Below are positions 40,074-48,796 of a DNA stretch of 64,000 nt, one piece after another. Both the position numbers and the translations under genes were made by a program. How positions within the stretch are numbered: position 1 is the stretch's first letter; each line of letters begins with the position of its first letter. Source of the DNA: Actinoplanes sp. NBRC 103695. GTDB taxonomy: Bacteria; Actinomycetota; Actinomycetes; Mycobacteriales; Micromonosporaceae. The notes beneath the pieces were generated by a model. The model was given only the letters and a program-made list of their open reading frames with translations. It made no database searches and had not been told where the DNA came from. Where the stretch lies: NCBI RefSeq assembly GCF_030269485.1, contig NZ_BSTL01000010.1, positions 124,001-188,000 of the forward strand, given 5' to 3'.

Positions 40074-41545
40074 CCACGGTCTACGTCCCCCGGGACTCGG
40101 CGGCCCGCTCGGTCGGGGCCGACGAGGTGGCCGCCGCCTTCGCCGAGGCGGACCCGTCGCTGACCATCGTGCGCAACGGCTCGCGCGGCATGCTGTGGCT
40201 CGAACCCCTGGTCGAGATCTCCTCTTCCGAAGGCCGGATCGGCTACGGCTCGGTGACCCCGGCCGACGTGCCGGGCATCCTCGCGGGCACCGCCGAGAGC
40301 ATCGGCGTGGTGGACGAACACCCGTGGCTGGCCTCGCAGCAGCGGGTGACGTTCGCGCGGATGGGCCGCACCGATCCGTTGTCGGTGGACGACTATCTGG
40401 CGAACGGCGGAATGGCGGGGCTGCGCCGGGCGCGCACGATGACGCGGGCCGAGGTGGTCGCCGAGGTGACCGAGTCGGGACTGCGCGGCCGTGGCGGCGC
40501 GGGCTTCCCGGCCGGCATCAAGTGGAAGACGGTCATGGACTGCCCGGACGGCCTGAAGTTCGTCTGCTGCAACGCCGACGAGGGCGACAGCGGGACGTAC
40601 GCCGACCGGATGGTCCTGGAAGGCGACCCGTTCATGCTGATCGAGGGCATGGCCATCGCGGCCTACGCGGTCGGGGCGACCGAAGGCTACATCTACATCC
40701 GCTCGGAATATCCGGACGGCATCGCGACGATGCGCGAGGCCATCAAGAGGGCTGAGCCCTGGCTGGACGGCTTCAACCTGGAGACCCGGGTCGGCGCCGG
40801 GGCGTACATCTGCGGTGAAGAGACCTCGATGCTGGAGAGCCTGGAGGGCAAGCGCGGCATGGTCCGCGCGAAGCCGCCGATCCCGGCGTTCGAGGGGCTC
40901 TTCGGCAAGCCGACCGTGATCAACAACGTGCTCACCCTGGCGACCGTGCCGACGATCCTGGCCGGCGGCGCGGACGCCTATCAGTCGCTCGGCGTCGAGC
41001 GCTCGCGTGGCACCCAGGTGTTCCAGCTGGGCGGGAACGTCGCGCGTGGCGGCATCGTCGAGACCGCGTTCGGCATCACGCTGGGGGAGCTGGTCGAGGG
41101 GTACGGCGGCGGCACGCGCACCGGCCGCCCGGTACGTGCGGTGCAGGTCGGTGGGCCGCTCGGGGCGTACGTGCCGACGTCGCAGTTCGACCTGCCGATG
41201 GACTACGAGGCGTTCGCCAAGGCGAATGCGATGGTCGGCCACGGCGGCATCGTGGTGTTCGACGAGTCCGTGGACATGGCCGCCCAGGCCCGGTTCGCCT
41301 TCGAGTTCTGCGCGGCCGAGTCCTGCGGCAAGTGCACGCCGTGCCGGGTCGGCGCGGTGCGCGGCGTCGAGGTGATCGACCGGATCCGTACCGGCGTGGA
41401 CCGCGACGAGAACCTGGCCGTGCTCGAGGACCTGTGCGAGCTGATGACCGACGGATCCCTCTGCGCGATGGGCGGGCTCACCCCGATGCCCGTGCGTAGC
41501 GCGATAAACCACTTCTCTGAGGACTTCGAGGCGAGGCAGCCATGA
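40070..41545 (+). CDS. fdsB: NAD-dependent formate dehydrogenase beta subunit (FdsB/NuoF-like)
   Basis: 491 residues. The N-terminal ~120 residues form a ferredoxin-like domain that has lost its cluster cysteines. A NuoF-type NADH/FMN domain follows (GLRGRGGAGFPAGIKWK; CNADEGDSGTYADRM; GAYICGEETSMLESLEG), and a C-terminal [4Fe-4S] site SCGKCTPCRVG. This subunit reduces NAD+. It overlaps its neighbours on both sides by four bases. The gene order gamma-beta-alpha-delta matches the soluble FDH of Cupriavidus and Rhodobacter. Confidence 0.94.
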   Translation: MTTVYVPRDSAARSVGADEVAAAFAEADPSLTIVRNGSRGMLWLEPLVEISSSEGRIGYGSVTPADVPGILAGTAESIGVVDEHPWLASQQRVTFARMGRTDPLSVDDYLANGGMAGLRRARTMTRAEVVAEVTESGLRGRGGAGFPAGIKWKTVMDCPDGLKFVCCNADEGDSGTYADRMVLEGDPFMLIEGMAIAAYAVGATEGYIYIRSEYPDGIATMREAIKRAEPWLDGFNLETRVGAGAYICGEETSMLESLEGKRGMVRAKPPIPAFEGLFGKPTVINNVLTLATVPTILAGGADAYQSLGVERSRGTQVFQLGGNVARGGIVETAFGITLGELVEGYGGGTRTGRPVRAVQVGGPLGAYVPTSQFDLPMDYEAFAKANAMVGHGGIVVFDESVDMAAQARFAFEFCAAESCGKCTPCRVGAVRGVEVIDRIRTGVDRDENLAVLEDLCELMTDGSLCAMGGLTPMPVRSAINHFSEDFEARQP

Positions 41546-44352
41546 CTCTGCTGAAGGAACCCGACCACGGAACGCCCCGGCGTCCCGGCCCGGCAACCGT
41601 CACCGTGGAAGTGGACGGCCTGCCGGTCACCGTGCCTGAGGGCACCTCGGTCCTGCGCGCGGCCGGCGAAGCGGGCATCGGCATTCCCAAGCTGTGCGCG
41701 ACGGACAGCCTGGAGGCGTTCGGTTCGTGCCGGCTGTGCCTGGTGGAGATCGACGGCCGGCGCGGCACCCCCGCGTCGTGCACGACGCCGGTCACCGAGG
41801 GCATGCGGGTCGCCACCGAGACACCCCGCCTGCAACGGCTGCGCCGCGGTGTCATGGAGCTCTACATCTCCGACCATCCGCTGGACTGCCTGACCTGCTC
41901 GGCCAACGGCGACTGCGAGCTGCAGGACATGTCCGGCGCGGTGGGCCTGCGCCAGGTCCGCTACGGGTACGAGGGCGCGAACCACCTGGACGCGCCGACC
42001 GACACCAGCAACCCGTACTTCGACTTCGACGCCTCCAAGTGCATCGCCTGCTCCCGCTGTGTCCGCGCGTGCGACGAGGTGCAGGGCACGTTCGCGCTGA
42101 CCATCGAGGGCCGCGGCTTCGAGTCCAAGGTGTCGCCCGGCGCCGGCGGCTCGTTCATGGAGTCCGAGTGCGTCTCCTGCGGCTCGTGCGTGCAGGCCTG
42201 CCCGACGGCCACGCTGCAGGAGAAGTCCGTCGTACAGCTGGGCATGCCGAACCGCACGGTCATCACCACCTGCGCGTACTGCGGGGTGGGCTGCTCGTTC
42301 AAGGCGGAGCTGCGCGGCAACGAGCTGGTGCGGATGGTGCCGCACAAGGACGGCGGCGCGAACGAGGGCCACTCGTGCGTGAAGGGCCGGTTCGCGTTCG
42401 GCTACGCCAGCCACCCGGACCGCAAGCTCAAGCCGATGGTGCGCGACACCATCGACGACGAGTGGCGCGAGGTGGAGTGGGACGAGGCGATCGGCACGGT
42501 CGCGAGCCGGATGCTGGACATCCAGCAGCGGCACGGCGCCGCCTCGATCGGCGCCATCTCGTCGTCGCGCTGCACCAACGAGGAGGTCTTCGTGGTGCAG
42601 AAGATGGTGCGGGCCGCCTTCGGCAACAACAACATCGACACCTGCGCCCGGGTCTGCCACTCGCCGACCGGGTACGGCCTCAAGCAGACCTTCGGCGAGT
42701 CGGCCGGCACCCAGGACTTCAAGTCGGTGGCCCAGGCCGACGTGATCGTGGTGATCGGCGCCAACCCGACCGACGGGCACCCGGTCTTCGCGTCCCGGAT
42801 GAAGCGCCGCCTGCGCGAGGGCGCCCAGCTGATCGTGGTCGACCCGCGCCGGATCGACCTGGTCCGCTCGCCGCACATCGAGGCGGCCTACCACCTGCCG
42901 GTACGGCCGGGAACGAACGTGGCCGTGGTCAACGCGATGTCGCATGTCGCGGTCACCGAGGGGCTGGTCGACCGGGACTTCGTCGCCGAGCGCTGCGAGG
43001 ACTTCGACACCTGGGCGACGTTCATCGCACAGCCCGAGCACAGCCCGGAGGCGGTCGAGGAGATCACCGGCGTGCCGGCTGCCGACCTGCGCGCGGCGGC
43101 CCGGCTCTACGCCACGGCCGGCAACGGCGCCATCTACTACGGCCTGGGCGTCACCGAGCACAGCCAGGGCTCCACGATGGTGATGGGCATGGCCAACCTC
43201 GCGATGGCATGCGGCAACATCGGCCGCGACGGCGTCGGCGTGAACCCGCTGCGCGGGCAGAACAACGTGCAGGGCTCCTGCGACATGGGCTCGTTCCCGC
43301 ACGAGCTGCCCGGGTACCGGCACGTGTCCGACGAGGCCGTCCGCGGCCTGTTCGAAGGGCTCTGGGGCCGCACCATCGAAAAGGAGCCCGGCCTGCGCAT
43401 CCCCAACATGTTCGACGCCGCGATCGACGGCAGCTTCCGCGGCCTGTTCGTGCACGGCGAGGACATCGCCCAGTCCGACCCCAACACGCAGCACGTCTTC
43501 GCGGCGCTGCGCTCGATGGAACTGGTCGTCGTGCAGGACCTCTTCCTCAACGAGACCGCCAAGTTCGCGCACGTCTTCCTGCCCGGCGCGTCCTTCCTGG
43601 AGAAGGACGGCACGTTCACCAACGCCGAGCGGCGGATCAACCGGGTCCGCTCGGTCATGCCGCCCCGGTCCGGCAAGCACGAGTGGGAGATCATCTGCGA
43701 CATCGCCACCGCGATGGGCTACCCGATGTCCTACACCCACCCCAGCGAGATCATGGACGAGATCGCCTCGGTGACACCCACCTTCACCGGCGTCTCCTTC
43801 GAGCTGCTCGACAAGCTGGGCAGCGTCCAGTGGCCGTGCAACGAGAACGCGCCGGCGGGCACCCCGGTCATGCACATCGGCGAGTTCGTCCGGGGCAAGG
43901 GCAAGTTCGTCCGGACCGAGTACGTCCCGACGGAGGAGCGCACCACCCGGCGCTTCCCGCTGGTGCTGACCACCGGCCGGATCCTGAGCCAGTACAACGT
44001 CGGCGCGCAGACCCGGCGCACCGGCAACGTCGCCTGGCACCCCGAGGACGTGCTCGAGGTGCACCCGCACGACGCCGAGGACCGCGGCATCTCCGACGGG
44101 GACCTGGTCACGCTGGCCAGCCGGGTCGGGGAGACGACGCTGCACGTTCGCGTGGCGGACCGCATGCCGGTCGGTGTGGTCTACACGACCTTCCATCACC
44201 CGGTCACCGGCGCGAACGTGGTGACCACCGAGAACTCCGACTGGGCCACCAACTGCCCGGAGTACAAGGTGACCGCGGTCCAGGTCTCGCTCGCCCAACC
44301 CCTGGTGCGCCACGCCACCGAGGAGACCTACGCGATCAGCGGCCAGGCCTGA
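41542..44352 (+). CDS. fdsA: NAD-dependent formate dehydrogenase alpha subunit, molybdopterin (FdsA/FdhA)
   Basis: 936 residues. In order: [2Fe-2S] domain (CATDSLEAFGSCRLCLVEIDG), NuoG-type His/Cys [4Fe-4S] site (DHPLDCLTCSANGDCELQ), two ferredoxin [4Fe-4S] motifs (CIACSRCVRACDE, CVSCGSCVQACPT), the Cys motif CAYCGVGC, and the bis-MGD domain. The active-site ligand is Cys372 in CARVCHSPTGYG, not selenocysteine. It oxidises formate to CO2 in the cytoplasm. The fdsC/fdhD sulphur-transfer factor usually needed for the cofactor is not in the window. ATG overlaps the beta subunit stop. Confidence 0.95.
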   Translation: MTLLKEPDHGTPRRPGPATVTVEVDGLPVTVPEGTSVLRAAGEAGIGIPKLCATDSLEAFGSCRLCLVEIDGRRGTPASCTTPVTEGMRVATETPRLQRLRRGVMELYISDHPLDCLTCSANGDCELQDMSGAVGLRQVRYGYEGANHLDAPTDTSNPYFDFDASKCIACSRCVRACDEVQGTFALTIEGRGFESKVSPGAGGSFMESECVSCGSCVQACPTATLQEKSVVQLGMPNRTVITTCAYCGVGCSFKAELRGNELVRMVPHKDGGANEGHSCVKGRFAFGYASHPDRKLKPMVRDTIDDEWREVEWDEAIGTVASRMLDIQQRHGAASIGAISSSRCTNEEVFVVQKMVRAAFGNNNIDTCARVCHSPTGYGLKQTFGESAGTQDFKSVAQADVIVVIGANPTDGHPVFASRMKRRLREGAQLIVVDPRRIDLVRSPHIEAAYHLPVRPGTNVAVVNAMSHVAVTEGLVDRDFVAERCEDFDTWATFIAQPEHSPEAVEEITGVPAADLRAAARLYATAGNGAIYYGLGVTEHSQGSTMVMGMANLAMACGNIGRDGVGVNPLRGQNNVQGSCDMGSFPHELPGYRHVSDEAVRGLFEGLWGRTIEKEPGLRIPNMFDAAIDGSFRGLFVHGEDIAQSDPNTQHVFAALRSMELVVVQDLFLNETAKFAHVFLPGASFLEKDGTFTNAERRINRVRSVMPPRSGKHEWEIICDIATAMGYPMSYTHPSEIMDEIASVTPTFTGVSFELLDKLGSVQWPCNENAPAGTPVMHIGEFVRGKGKFVRTEYVPTEERTTRRFPLVLTTGRILSQYNVGAQTRRTGNVAWHPEDVLEVHPHDAEDRGISDGDLVTLASRVGETTLHVRVADRMPVGVVYTTFHHPVTGANVVTTENSDWATNCPEYKVTAVQVSLAQPLVRHATEETYAISGQA

Positions 44353-44353
44353 C

Positions 44354-44563
44354 ATGACCGGCACCGTCCCGGCGGAACTGCGGATGATCAACGACATCGC
44401 CCGGCAGTTCCGCCATCTGCCACCCGGCGAGGCTGCCGAGGCCATCGCCTCGCACGTCCGCCGGTTCTGGGATCCGCGCATGCGGGCCCGGTTGCAGGCG
44501 CTCGCCGATCAGGCGGCGCCCCTGGACCCGCTCGCCGCCGAGGCCGCTCGCCTCGTCGGCTGA
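44354..44563 (+). CDS. fdsD: Formate dehydrogenase delta subunit (FdsD)
   Basis: 69 residues of the FdsD family (LRMINDIARQFRHLPPGEAAEAIASHVRRFWDPRMRARL), a small accessory subunit that in Rhodobacter helps assemble or stabilise the holoenzyme. Begins two bases after the alpha subunit stop. A long hairpin follows directly, separating it from the aldehyde dehydrogenase gene. Confidence 0.9.
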   Translation: MTGTVPAELRMINDIARQFRHLPPGEAAEAIASHVRRFWDPRMRARLQALADQAAPLDPLAAEAARLVG

Positions 44564-44572
44564 GCTTCGCGC

Positions 44573-44625
44573 AGTGGTAGCCCAGAGCGGCATCCGATGC
44601 CCGGATGCCGCGCTGGGCTACCACT
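44573..44625 (+). terminator. 24-bp hairpin between fdsD and aldehyde dehydrogenase
   Basis: Left arm AGTGGTAGCCCAG + AGCGGCATCCG (44573-44596), 5-base loop, right arm CGGATGCCGCG + CTGGGCTACCACT (44602-44625). 23 of 24 pairs match. No T run follows and the next start is only 22 bp away, so it may act as a partial terminator or attenuator, or stabilise the fds mRNA. Confidence 0.75.
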
Positions 44626-44646
44626 CCACCCCACTTCGGGAGTGAC

Positions 44647-46176
44647 ATGCTGCTCAAGTCCGGAACTGACTGGCCAACTCTCTACGCGCGCTGCCGCTCG
44701 GTGGCGCCCCAAGCCTTCCTGCCCGACGGGCTCGCCAACTACTGGGGCGGGCTCTGGCGCTCCGGCGGTGCCGTCACGACGGGAGTGTCCCCGGTGGACG
44801 GCACCGAGATCGCCGGGGCGCCGGCCGTCGACCAGCTGACGGCCACGGCCGCCGTGCGGGCGGCGTACGACCAGCATCGCGCCTGGGGTGACCAATCTCT
44901 GAGCGAACGAAAAGCGCGCGTGCTCGCCGCTCTCGACGCTCTGCAGGAGCATCGCGAACTGCTGTCCCTGCTGCTGGTCTGGGAGATCGGCAAGCCGTGG
45001 CGGCTGGCCACCGCCGACGTCGACCGGTGCATCGACGGGGTTCGGTGGTACGCCGAGGAGATCGACGGCATGCTCGACGGGCGGGCGCCGCTGCCCGGGC
45101 CGGTGAGCAACATCGCCAGCTGGAACTACCCGATGAGCGTCCTGATGCACGCGATGCTGGTGCAGGTGCTGGCCGGCAACGCGGCGATCGGCAAGGCGCC
45201 CACCGACGGCGGTGTGAGCTGCCTGACCCTGGCCGTCGCGCTGGCCGCCCGCGAGGGACTGCCGCTCACCCTGATCAGCGGCAGCGGCGCGAAACTGTCG
45301 TCGGTGCTGGTCGGCGCGCCCGAGGTGGGGTGCGTGTCGTTCGTCGGCGGGCGTGATGTCGGCGGCCAGGTCGCGGCCCGGCTGCTCGACTCGGACAAGC
45401 GGCACGTGCTCGAGCAGGAGGGACTCAACTGCTGGGGTGTGTGGGAGTTCAGCCAGTGGGAGCTGCTGGGCGGTCTGGTGCGCAAGTCTTTCGAGTACGG
45501 GAAACAGCGCTGCACCGCCTACCCGCGTTACGTCGTGCAGCGGAAGCTCTTCGACGCGTTCCTGGCGGCGTATCTGCCCGCGGTCCGTGAGGTCCGGTTC
45601 GGGCATCCGCTCGCGGTCTCGTCGCCGTCCTCCGAGTTGCCCGATCTCGAGTACGGCCCGCTGATCAACCACGCCAAGGCGAAGGAACTGAACGACATCG
45701 TCGAGGTGGCGATCGCCCGGGGCGGCGTGCCGCTGCATCGGGGCTCGCTCGCCGACGGGCACTTTCTGCCGGGGCAGCCGACGGACGCGTACCTGCCGCC
45801 GGTGACCCTGCTGGCGCCGCCCCGGTCGTCGCCGCTGCACCACGCCGAACCGTTCGGGCCGGTGGACACGATCGTGCTGGTGGACACCGAGGCCGAGCTG
45901 CTGGCCGCGATGAACGCCTCGAACGGCTCGCTGGTGGCGTCACTCGCCTGCGACGACATTCGGCTGGCGACTCGTCTCGCCGCTGACGTGCAGGCGTTCA
46001 AGGTGGGCATCAACCGGCCGCGGTCGCGCGGGGACCGGGACGAGGTGTTCGGCGGACGCGGCGCATCGTGGCGCGGGGCCTTCGTGGGCGGTTCGCTGCT
46101 CGTCCACTCGGTGACGGTGGGGGAGGCTCCGCTCTACGGGAACTTCCCGTCCTACTCGAGCTATCCGCCAGCCTGA
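44647..46176 (+). CDS. Aldehyde dehydrogenase family protein
   Basis: 509 residues, NAD(P)-dependent aldehyde dehydrogenase superfamily. Catalytic Cys289 lies in KQRCTAYPRY (compare GQRCTA). NIASWNYPM is the usual oxyanion/Asn segment. The usual LELGGKNP (general-base Glu) region reads LEQEGLNCWG, so the pocket is atypical, and the glycine-rich cofactor loop reads SFVGGRDVGGQ. ATG at 44647 with GGGAG upstream. Being last in the reductase-FDH operon, candidates are glyoxylate, glycolaldehyde or a formyl/oxalyl-CoA-linked aldehyde; none can be chosen from sequence. Followed by the GntR gene after 59 bp. Confidence 0.82.
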   Translation: MLLKSGTDWPTLYARCRSVAPQAFLPDGLANYWGGLWRSGGAVTTGVSPVDGTEIAGAPAVDQLTATAAVRAAYDQHRAWGDQSLSERKARVLAALDALQEHRELLSLLLVWEIGKPWRLATADVDRCIDGVRWYAEEIDGMLDGRAPLPGPVSNIASWNYPMSVLMHAMLVQVLAGNAAIGKAPTDGGVSCLTLAVALAAREGLPLTLISGSGAKLSSVLVGAPEVGCVSFVGGRDVGGQVAARLLDSDKRHVLEQEGLNCWGVWEFSQWELLGGLVRKSFEYGKQRCTAYPRYVVQRKLFDAFLAAYLPAVREVRFGHPLAVSSPSSELPDLEYGPLINHAKAKELNDIVEVAIARGGVPLHRGSLADGHFLPGQPTDAYLPPVTLLAPPRSSPLHHAEPFGPVDTIVLVDTEAELLAAMNASNGSLVASLACDDIRLATRLAADVQAFKVGINRPRSRGDRDEVFGGRGASWRGAFVGGSLLVHSVTVGEAPLYGNFPSYSSYPPA

Positions 46177-46194
46177 AAACAAGCCTGTATTTGG

Positions 46195-46209
46195 GCGACT
46201 GTATGCTAA
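46195..46209. promoter_or_regulatory. GntR-type operator, site D
   Basis: GCGACTGTATGCTAA; reverse complement TTAGCATACAGTCGC contains GCATACAGT of the island motif. 26 bp upstream of the GntR start, so the regulator probably controls its own gene. It is the most degenerate of the seven sites. Confidence 0.5.
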
Positions 46210-46235
46210 AAGCAGTCTCACTGAAGAGGAACTCG

Positions 46236-46925
46236 ATGCCCGACAGCACCACGCGGCGGACCAGGGCGGTGCGGCAGCCGCTGGAGCGGCCTGTGCCGCT
46301 GCGCCAGGCGGTCACCGACGTCATCTCCGACATGATCATCAACGGCGAGCTCCAGCCCGGCGAGCACCTCGTCGAGCAGGAGCTCGCCGCGCAGCTCGGG
46401 GTCAGCCGCCAGCCCGTCCGCGAGGCGTTGCAGCGGCTGCACGCCGAGGGCTGGGTCGACCTGCGACCGGCGCTGGGCGCGTTCGTGCACAGCCCGACGC
46501 CCAAGGAGGCGGACGAGCTGCTCGGCGCGCGCACGCTGCTGGAGGCGGAGTCGGCCCGGCTGGCCGCGGTCAACGCGACGCCGGAGACGGTCGAGCAGCT
46601 GTGGAAGCTCCAGGCCACCGGCGAGCAGGCGGTCGCCAAGGACGACGAGGCCGGCATGGTGGCCGCCAACGCGGCGCTGCACCAGCACATCCTGACGATG
46701 TCCGGCAACAAGATCATGGCCGAGCTGATCGGCATGGTCGACCGGCGGGTGCGGTGGTACTACCGTCCGATCGCCCGGGCCCGCGGCAAGGAAGCCTGGG
46801 ACGAGCACCGCGAGCTGATCGAGACGATCGCGAGCGGGAACGGGCGCCGGGCCGGCGAGCTGATGCGCAAGCACACCGAGCGGACCCGGAAGATCTACGA
46901 GCAGCGGGCGGCAAGCCCGGAGTGA
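46236..46925 (+). CDS. GntR family transcriptional regulator, FCD type
   Basis: 229 residues. N-terminal winged helix (LRQAVTDVISDMIINGELQPGEHLVEQELAAQLGVSRQPVREALQRLHAEGWVDLRPALGAFV) and a C-terminal FCD helical ligand domain with conserved His (NAALHQHILTMSGN; DEHRELIETIASGN; MRKHTERT) that may bind metal. ATG at 46236 with AGAGGA upstream; the frame is open further but would run through site D. I propose that it binds the seven GCATACNGTATGC-like sites in the island. FCD-GntR proteins commonly sense carboxylates such as glycolate, oxalate or glyoxylate; the effector here is unproved. Confidence 0.9.
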   Translation: MPDSTTRRTRAVRQPLERPVPLRQAVTDVISDMIINGELQPGEHLVEQELAAQLGVSRQPVREALQRLHAEGWVDLRPALGAFVHSPTPKEADELLGARTLLEAESARLAAVNATPETVEQLWKLQATGEQAVAKDDEAGMVAANAALHQHILTMSGNKIMAELIGMVDRRVRWYYRPIARARGKEAWDEHRELIETIASGNGRRAGELMRKHTERTRKIYEQRAASPE

Positions 46926-46952
46926 GCCGCCGCCCGCGCGGTGGGCACTGGC

Positions 46953-46994
46953 GAGAACGAACGGTCAGTCTCCGGAGAAAGACCGTTCGTTCTC
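46953..46994. terminator. Bidirectional terminator between gntR and the ThDP lyase gene
   Basis: Perfect 14-bp stem GAGAACGAACGGTC (46953-46966) / GACCGTTCGTTCTC (46981-46994) with a 14-base loop, sitting exactly between two convergent genes. The A/T-containing ends on both sides suit termination in both directions. Confidence 0.85.
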
Positions 46995-47001
46995 TGCGTA
47001 A

Positions 47002-48711
47002 CTACTTGTACATCGTCTGGTTCATCGTGCCCGGGGCGTAGGCGTCCGGGTCCACCCAGACGTTGATCAGCGACGGCAGCCCCGACTCGCGGGCCCGCTG
47101 CAGCGCCGGCCCGATGTCCTTCGGGTCGCGCACCTCCTCGCCGTACCCGCCGAGCATCTCGGCGAACTTGTCGTAGTGCACGTCGCCCAGGGTGTTGCCG
47201 ACCCGCTCGCGCGCCTCGCCGTACTTGCGCTTCTGGCCGTAGCGGATCTGGTTCATCGACGAGTTGTTGCCGACCACGCCGACGAACGGCAGGTTGAAGC
47301 GCACCATCGTCTCGAAGTCCCAGCCGGTGAGGCTGAACGCGCCGTCGCCGAAGAGGCAGACCACCTCGCTGTCGGGACGGGCGTACTTGGCGGCCATCGC
47401 GAACGGGACACCGACGCCGAGCGTGCCCAGCGGGCCCGGGTCCATCCAGTGGCCCGGCGCCTTGGGCTGCACCACGCCGCCGGAGAACGTGACGATGTCG
47501 CCGCCGTCGCCGATGAAGATCGAGTCCTCGGTGAGGAACTCGTTGATCTCGTGGGCCAGGCGCAGCGGGTGGATCGGGTCGGCGTCGGAGAGCTGGCGGG
47601 GGAGACGCTTCTCGTACGCCCCGGTCTCCTCGGCGCGCAGCTCGTCGAACCACGCCTTGCGGTCCTTCCGAGAACCCGCCCGTGTCACCGCCGCCAGCAC
47701 CGCGCCCGGGTCACCGACGATCCCCAGGTCGATGTCGCGGTTCTTGCCGACCGTCCGGTAGTCCATGTCGATCTGGACCACCTTCGCGGTTTTCGGCAGG
47801 CGGCGGCCGTACCCCATCCGGAAGTCGAACGGCGTCCCCACGATGATGATCAGGTCGGCGTTGTTGAACGCGTAGCGCCGCGACAGGTGGAAGTGGTGCG
47901 GGTCGCCGGGCGGCAGGGTGCCCCGGGCGGCGCCGTTCATGAACGCCGGCACGTTGAGCCTGCGGACCATGTCGATCGCGGCGTCGGTGCCGCGGCCGGT
48001 CCACACCTGGGTGCCGAGCAGGATGGCCGGTTTCTCCGACCGCGCGATCAGGGCCGCCAGCGCCTCGATGGCCGCGGGGTCGCCGGCGCTCTTCGTGCTC
48101 GCGCGATATCGGCCGGGTGCGGGGATCGTGCAGTCGGCCAACTTGACCTCGGCGTCCAGCACGTCGCGCGGGATCTCCAGGAAGGACGGTCCGGGCGCGC
48201 CGTTGTAGCACTCGCGGAACGCCATCGAGACCATGTCGGCGCTGCGTGACGTGTGCGGGACGGTGGCGGCGAACTTGGTGATCGGCTGCATCATGTCGAC
48301 GTGCGGCAGATCCTGCAGTGAGCCCATCTTGTGCTGGCTGAGCGCGCCCTGGCCGCCGATCAGCAGCATCGGGCTCTCCGCCCGGAACGCGTTGGCCACC
48401 CCGGTGATCGCGTCGGTGGTGCCCGGGCCGGCGGTCACCACGGCCACGCCGGGTTTGCCGGTGATCCGGGCGTAGCCGTCGGCGGCGTGCGCGGCGACCT
48501 GCTCGTGGCGTACGTCGACCACCGCGATGCCCTCGTCGACGCAGCCGTCGTAGATGTCGATGATGTGGCCGCCGCAGAGGGTGAAGATGACGTCCACGCC
48601 CTCCGCCTTGAGCGCTTTGGCGACGAGATGGCCGCCGGAGACGGTGTCGGGATCCTCGCTGGGCTTACGCAGGATCTTCTCCGTGGATGACTCGGTGGTG
48701 GTCTGGGTCAT
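47002..48711 (-). CDS. ThDP-dependent lyase, IlvG/hydroxyacyl-CoA lyase-like; proposed oxalyl-CoA decarboxylase
   Basis: 569 residues, three-domain ThDP enzyme. Cofactor-activating Glu in VRHEQVAAHAADGYAR; ThDP motif GDGAFSLTGWDFETMVRFNLPFVGVVGNN. The overall sequence, for example NGAARGTLPPGDPHHF and VGTPFDFRMGYG, is closest in my memory to mycobacterial IlvG-like proteins and 2-hydroxyacyl-CoA lyases. The Tyr-Glu pair of characterised oxalyl-CoA decarboxylases (QQGDYEEMDQ) is replaced by MGSLQDLPHVDMM. Nevertheless it sits in the oxalate island behind operator E, so oxalyl-CoA decarboxylation or formyl-CoA carboligation is the most likely job (inference). ATG at 48711 with GGAGGG upstream. 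Confidence 0.8.
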   Translation of the reverse strand: MTQTTTESSTEKILRKPSEDPDTVSGGHLVAKALKAEGVDVIFTLCGGHIIDIYDGCVDEGIAVVDVRHEQVAAHAADGYARITGKPGVAVVTAGPGTTDAITGVANAFRAESPMLLIGGQGALSQHKMGSLQDLPHVDMMQPITKFAATVPHTSRSADMVSMAFRECYNGAPGPSFLEIPRDVLDAEVKLADCTIPAPGRYRASTKSAGDPAAIEALAALIARSEKPAILLGTQVWTGRGTDAAIDMVRRLNVPAFMNGAARGTLPPGDPHHFHLSRRYAFNNADLIIIVGTPFDFRMGYGRRLPKTAKVVQIDMDYRTVGKNRDIDLGIVGDPGAVLAAVTRAGSRKDRKAWFDELRAEETGAYEKRLPRQLSDADPIHPLRLAHEINEFLTEDSIFIGDGGDIVTFSGGVVQPKAPGHWMDPGPLGTLGVGVPFAMAAKYARPDSEVVCLFGDGAFSLTGWDFETMVRFNLPFVGVVGNNSSMNQIRYGQKRKYGEARERVGNTLGDVHYDKFAEMLGGYGEEVRDPKDIGPALQRARESGLPSLINVWVDPDAYAPGTMNQTMYK

Positions 48712-48728
48712 GGTCCCTCCAGGTGAAG

Positions 48729-48743
48729 ACTGCATACCGTATG
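48729..48743. promoter_or_regulatory. GntR-type operator, site E
   Basis: ACTGCATACCGTATG; with the next base it holds the perfect hyphenated palindrome GCATAC-C-GTATGC (48732-48744). 17 bp upstream of the ThDP lyase start. Sites E and F flank the 108 bp divergent promoter region. Confidence 0.72.
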
Positions 48744-48796
48744 CCGTCCATCCTCGCCGGTTCACTTTGGCTTGTCCAGACTATGGTAGACCACAT

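Noticed and set aside
41203..44481. A very long open frame on the minus strand opposite the formate dehydrogenase alpha subunit
   Set aside because: It is an antisense shadow produced by the strong GC third-position bias; the plus strand has complete family motifs and the antisense translation has no recognisable domain.
47002..48711. Naming this gene oxc outright
   Set aside because: The setting fits, but the substrate-binding Tyr-Glu pair of known oxalyl-CoA decarboxylases is missing and the sequence is closer to IlvG/HACL-like enzymes, so only a proposed function is given.
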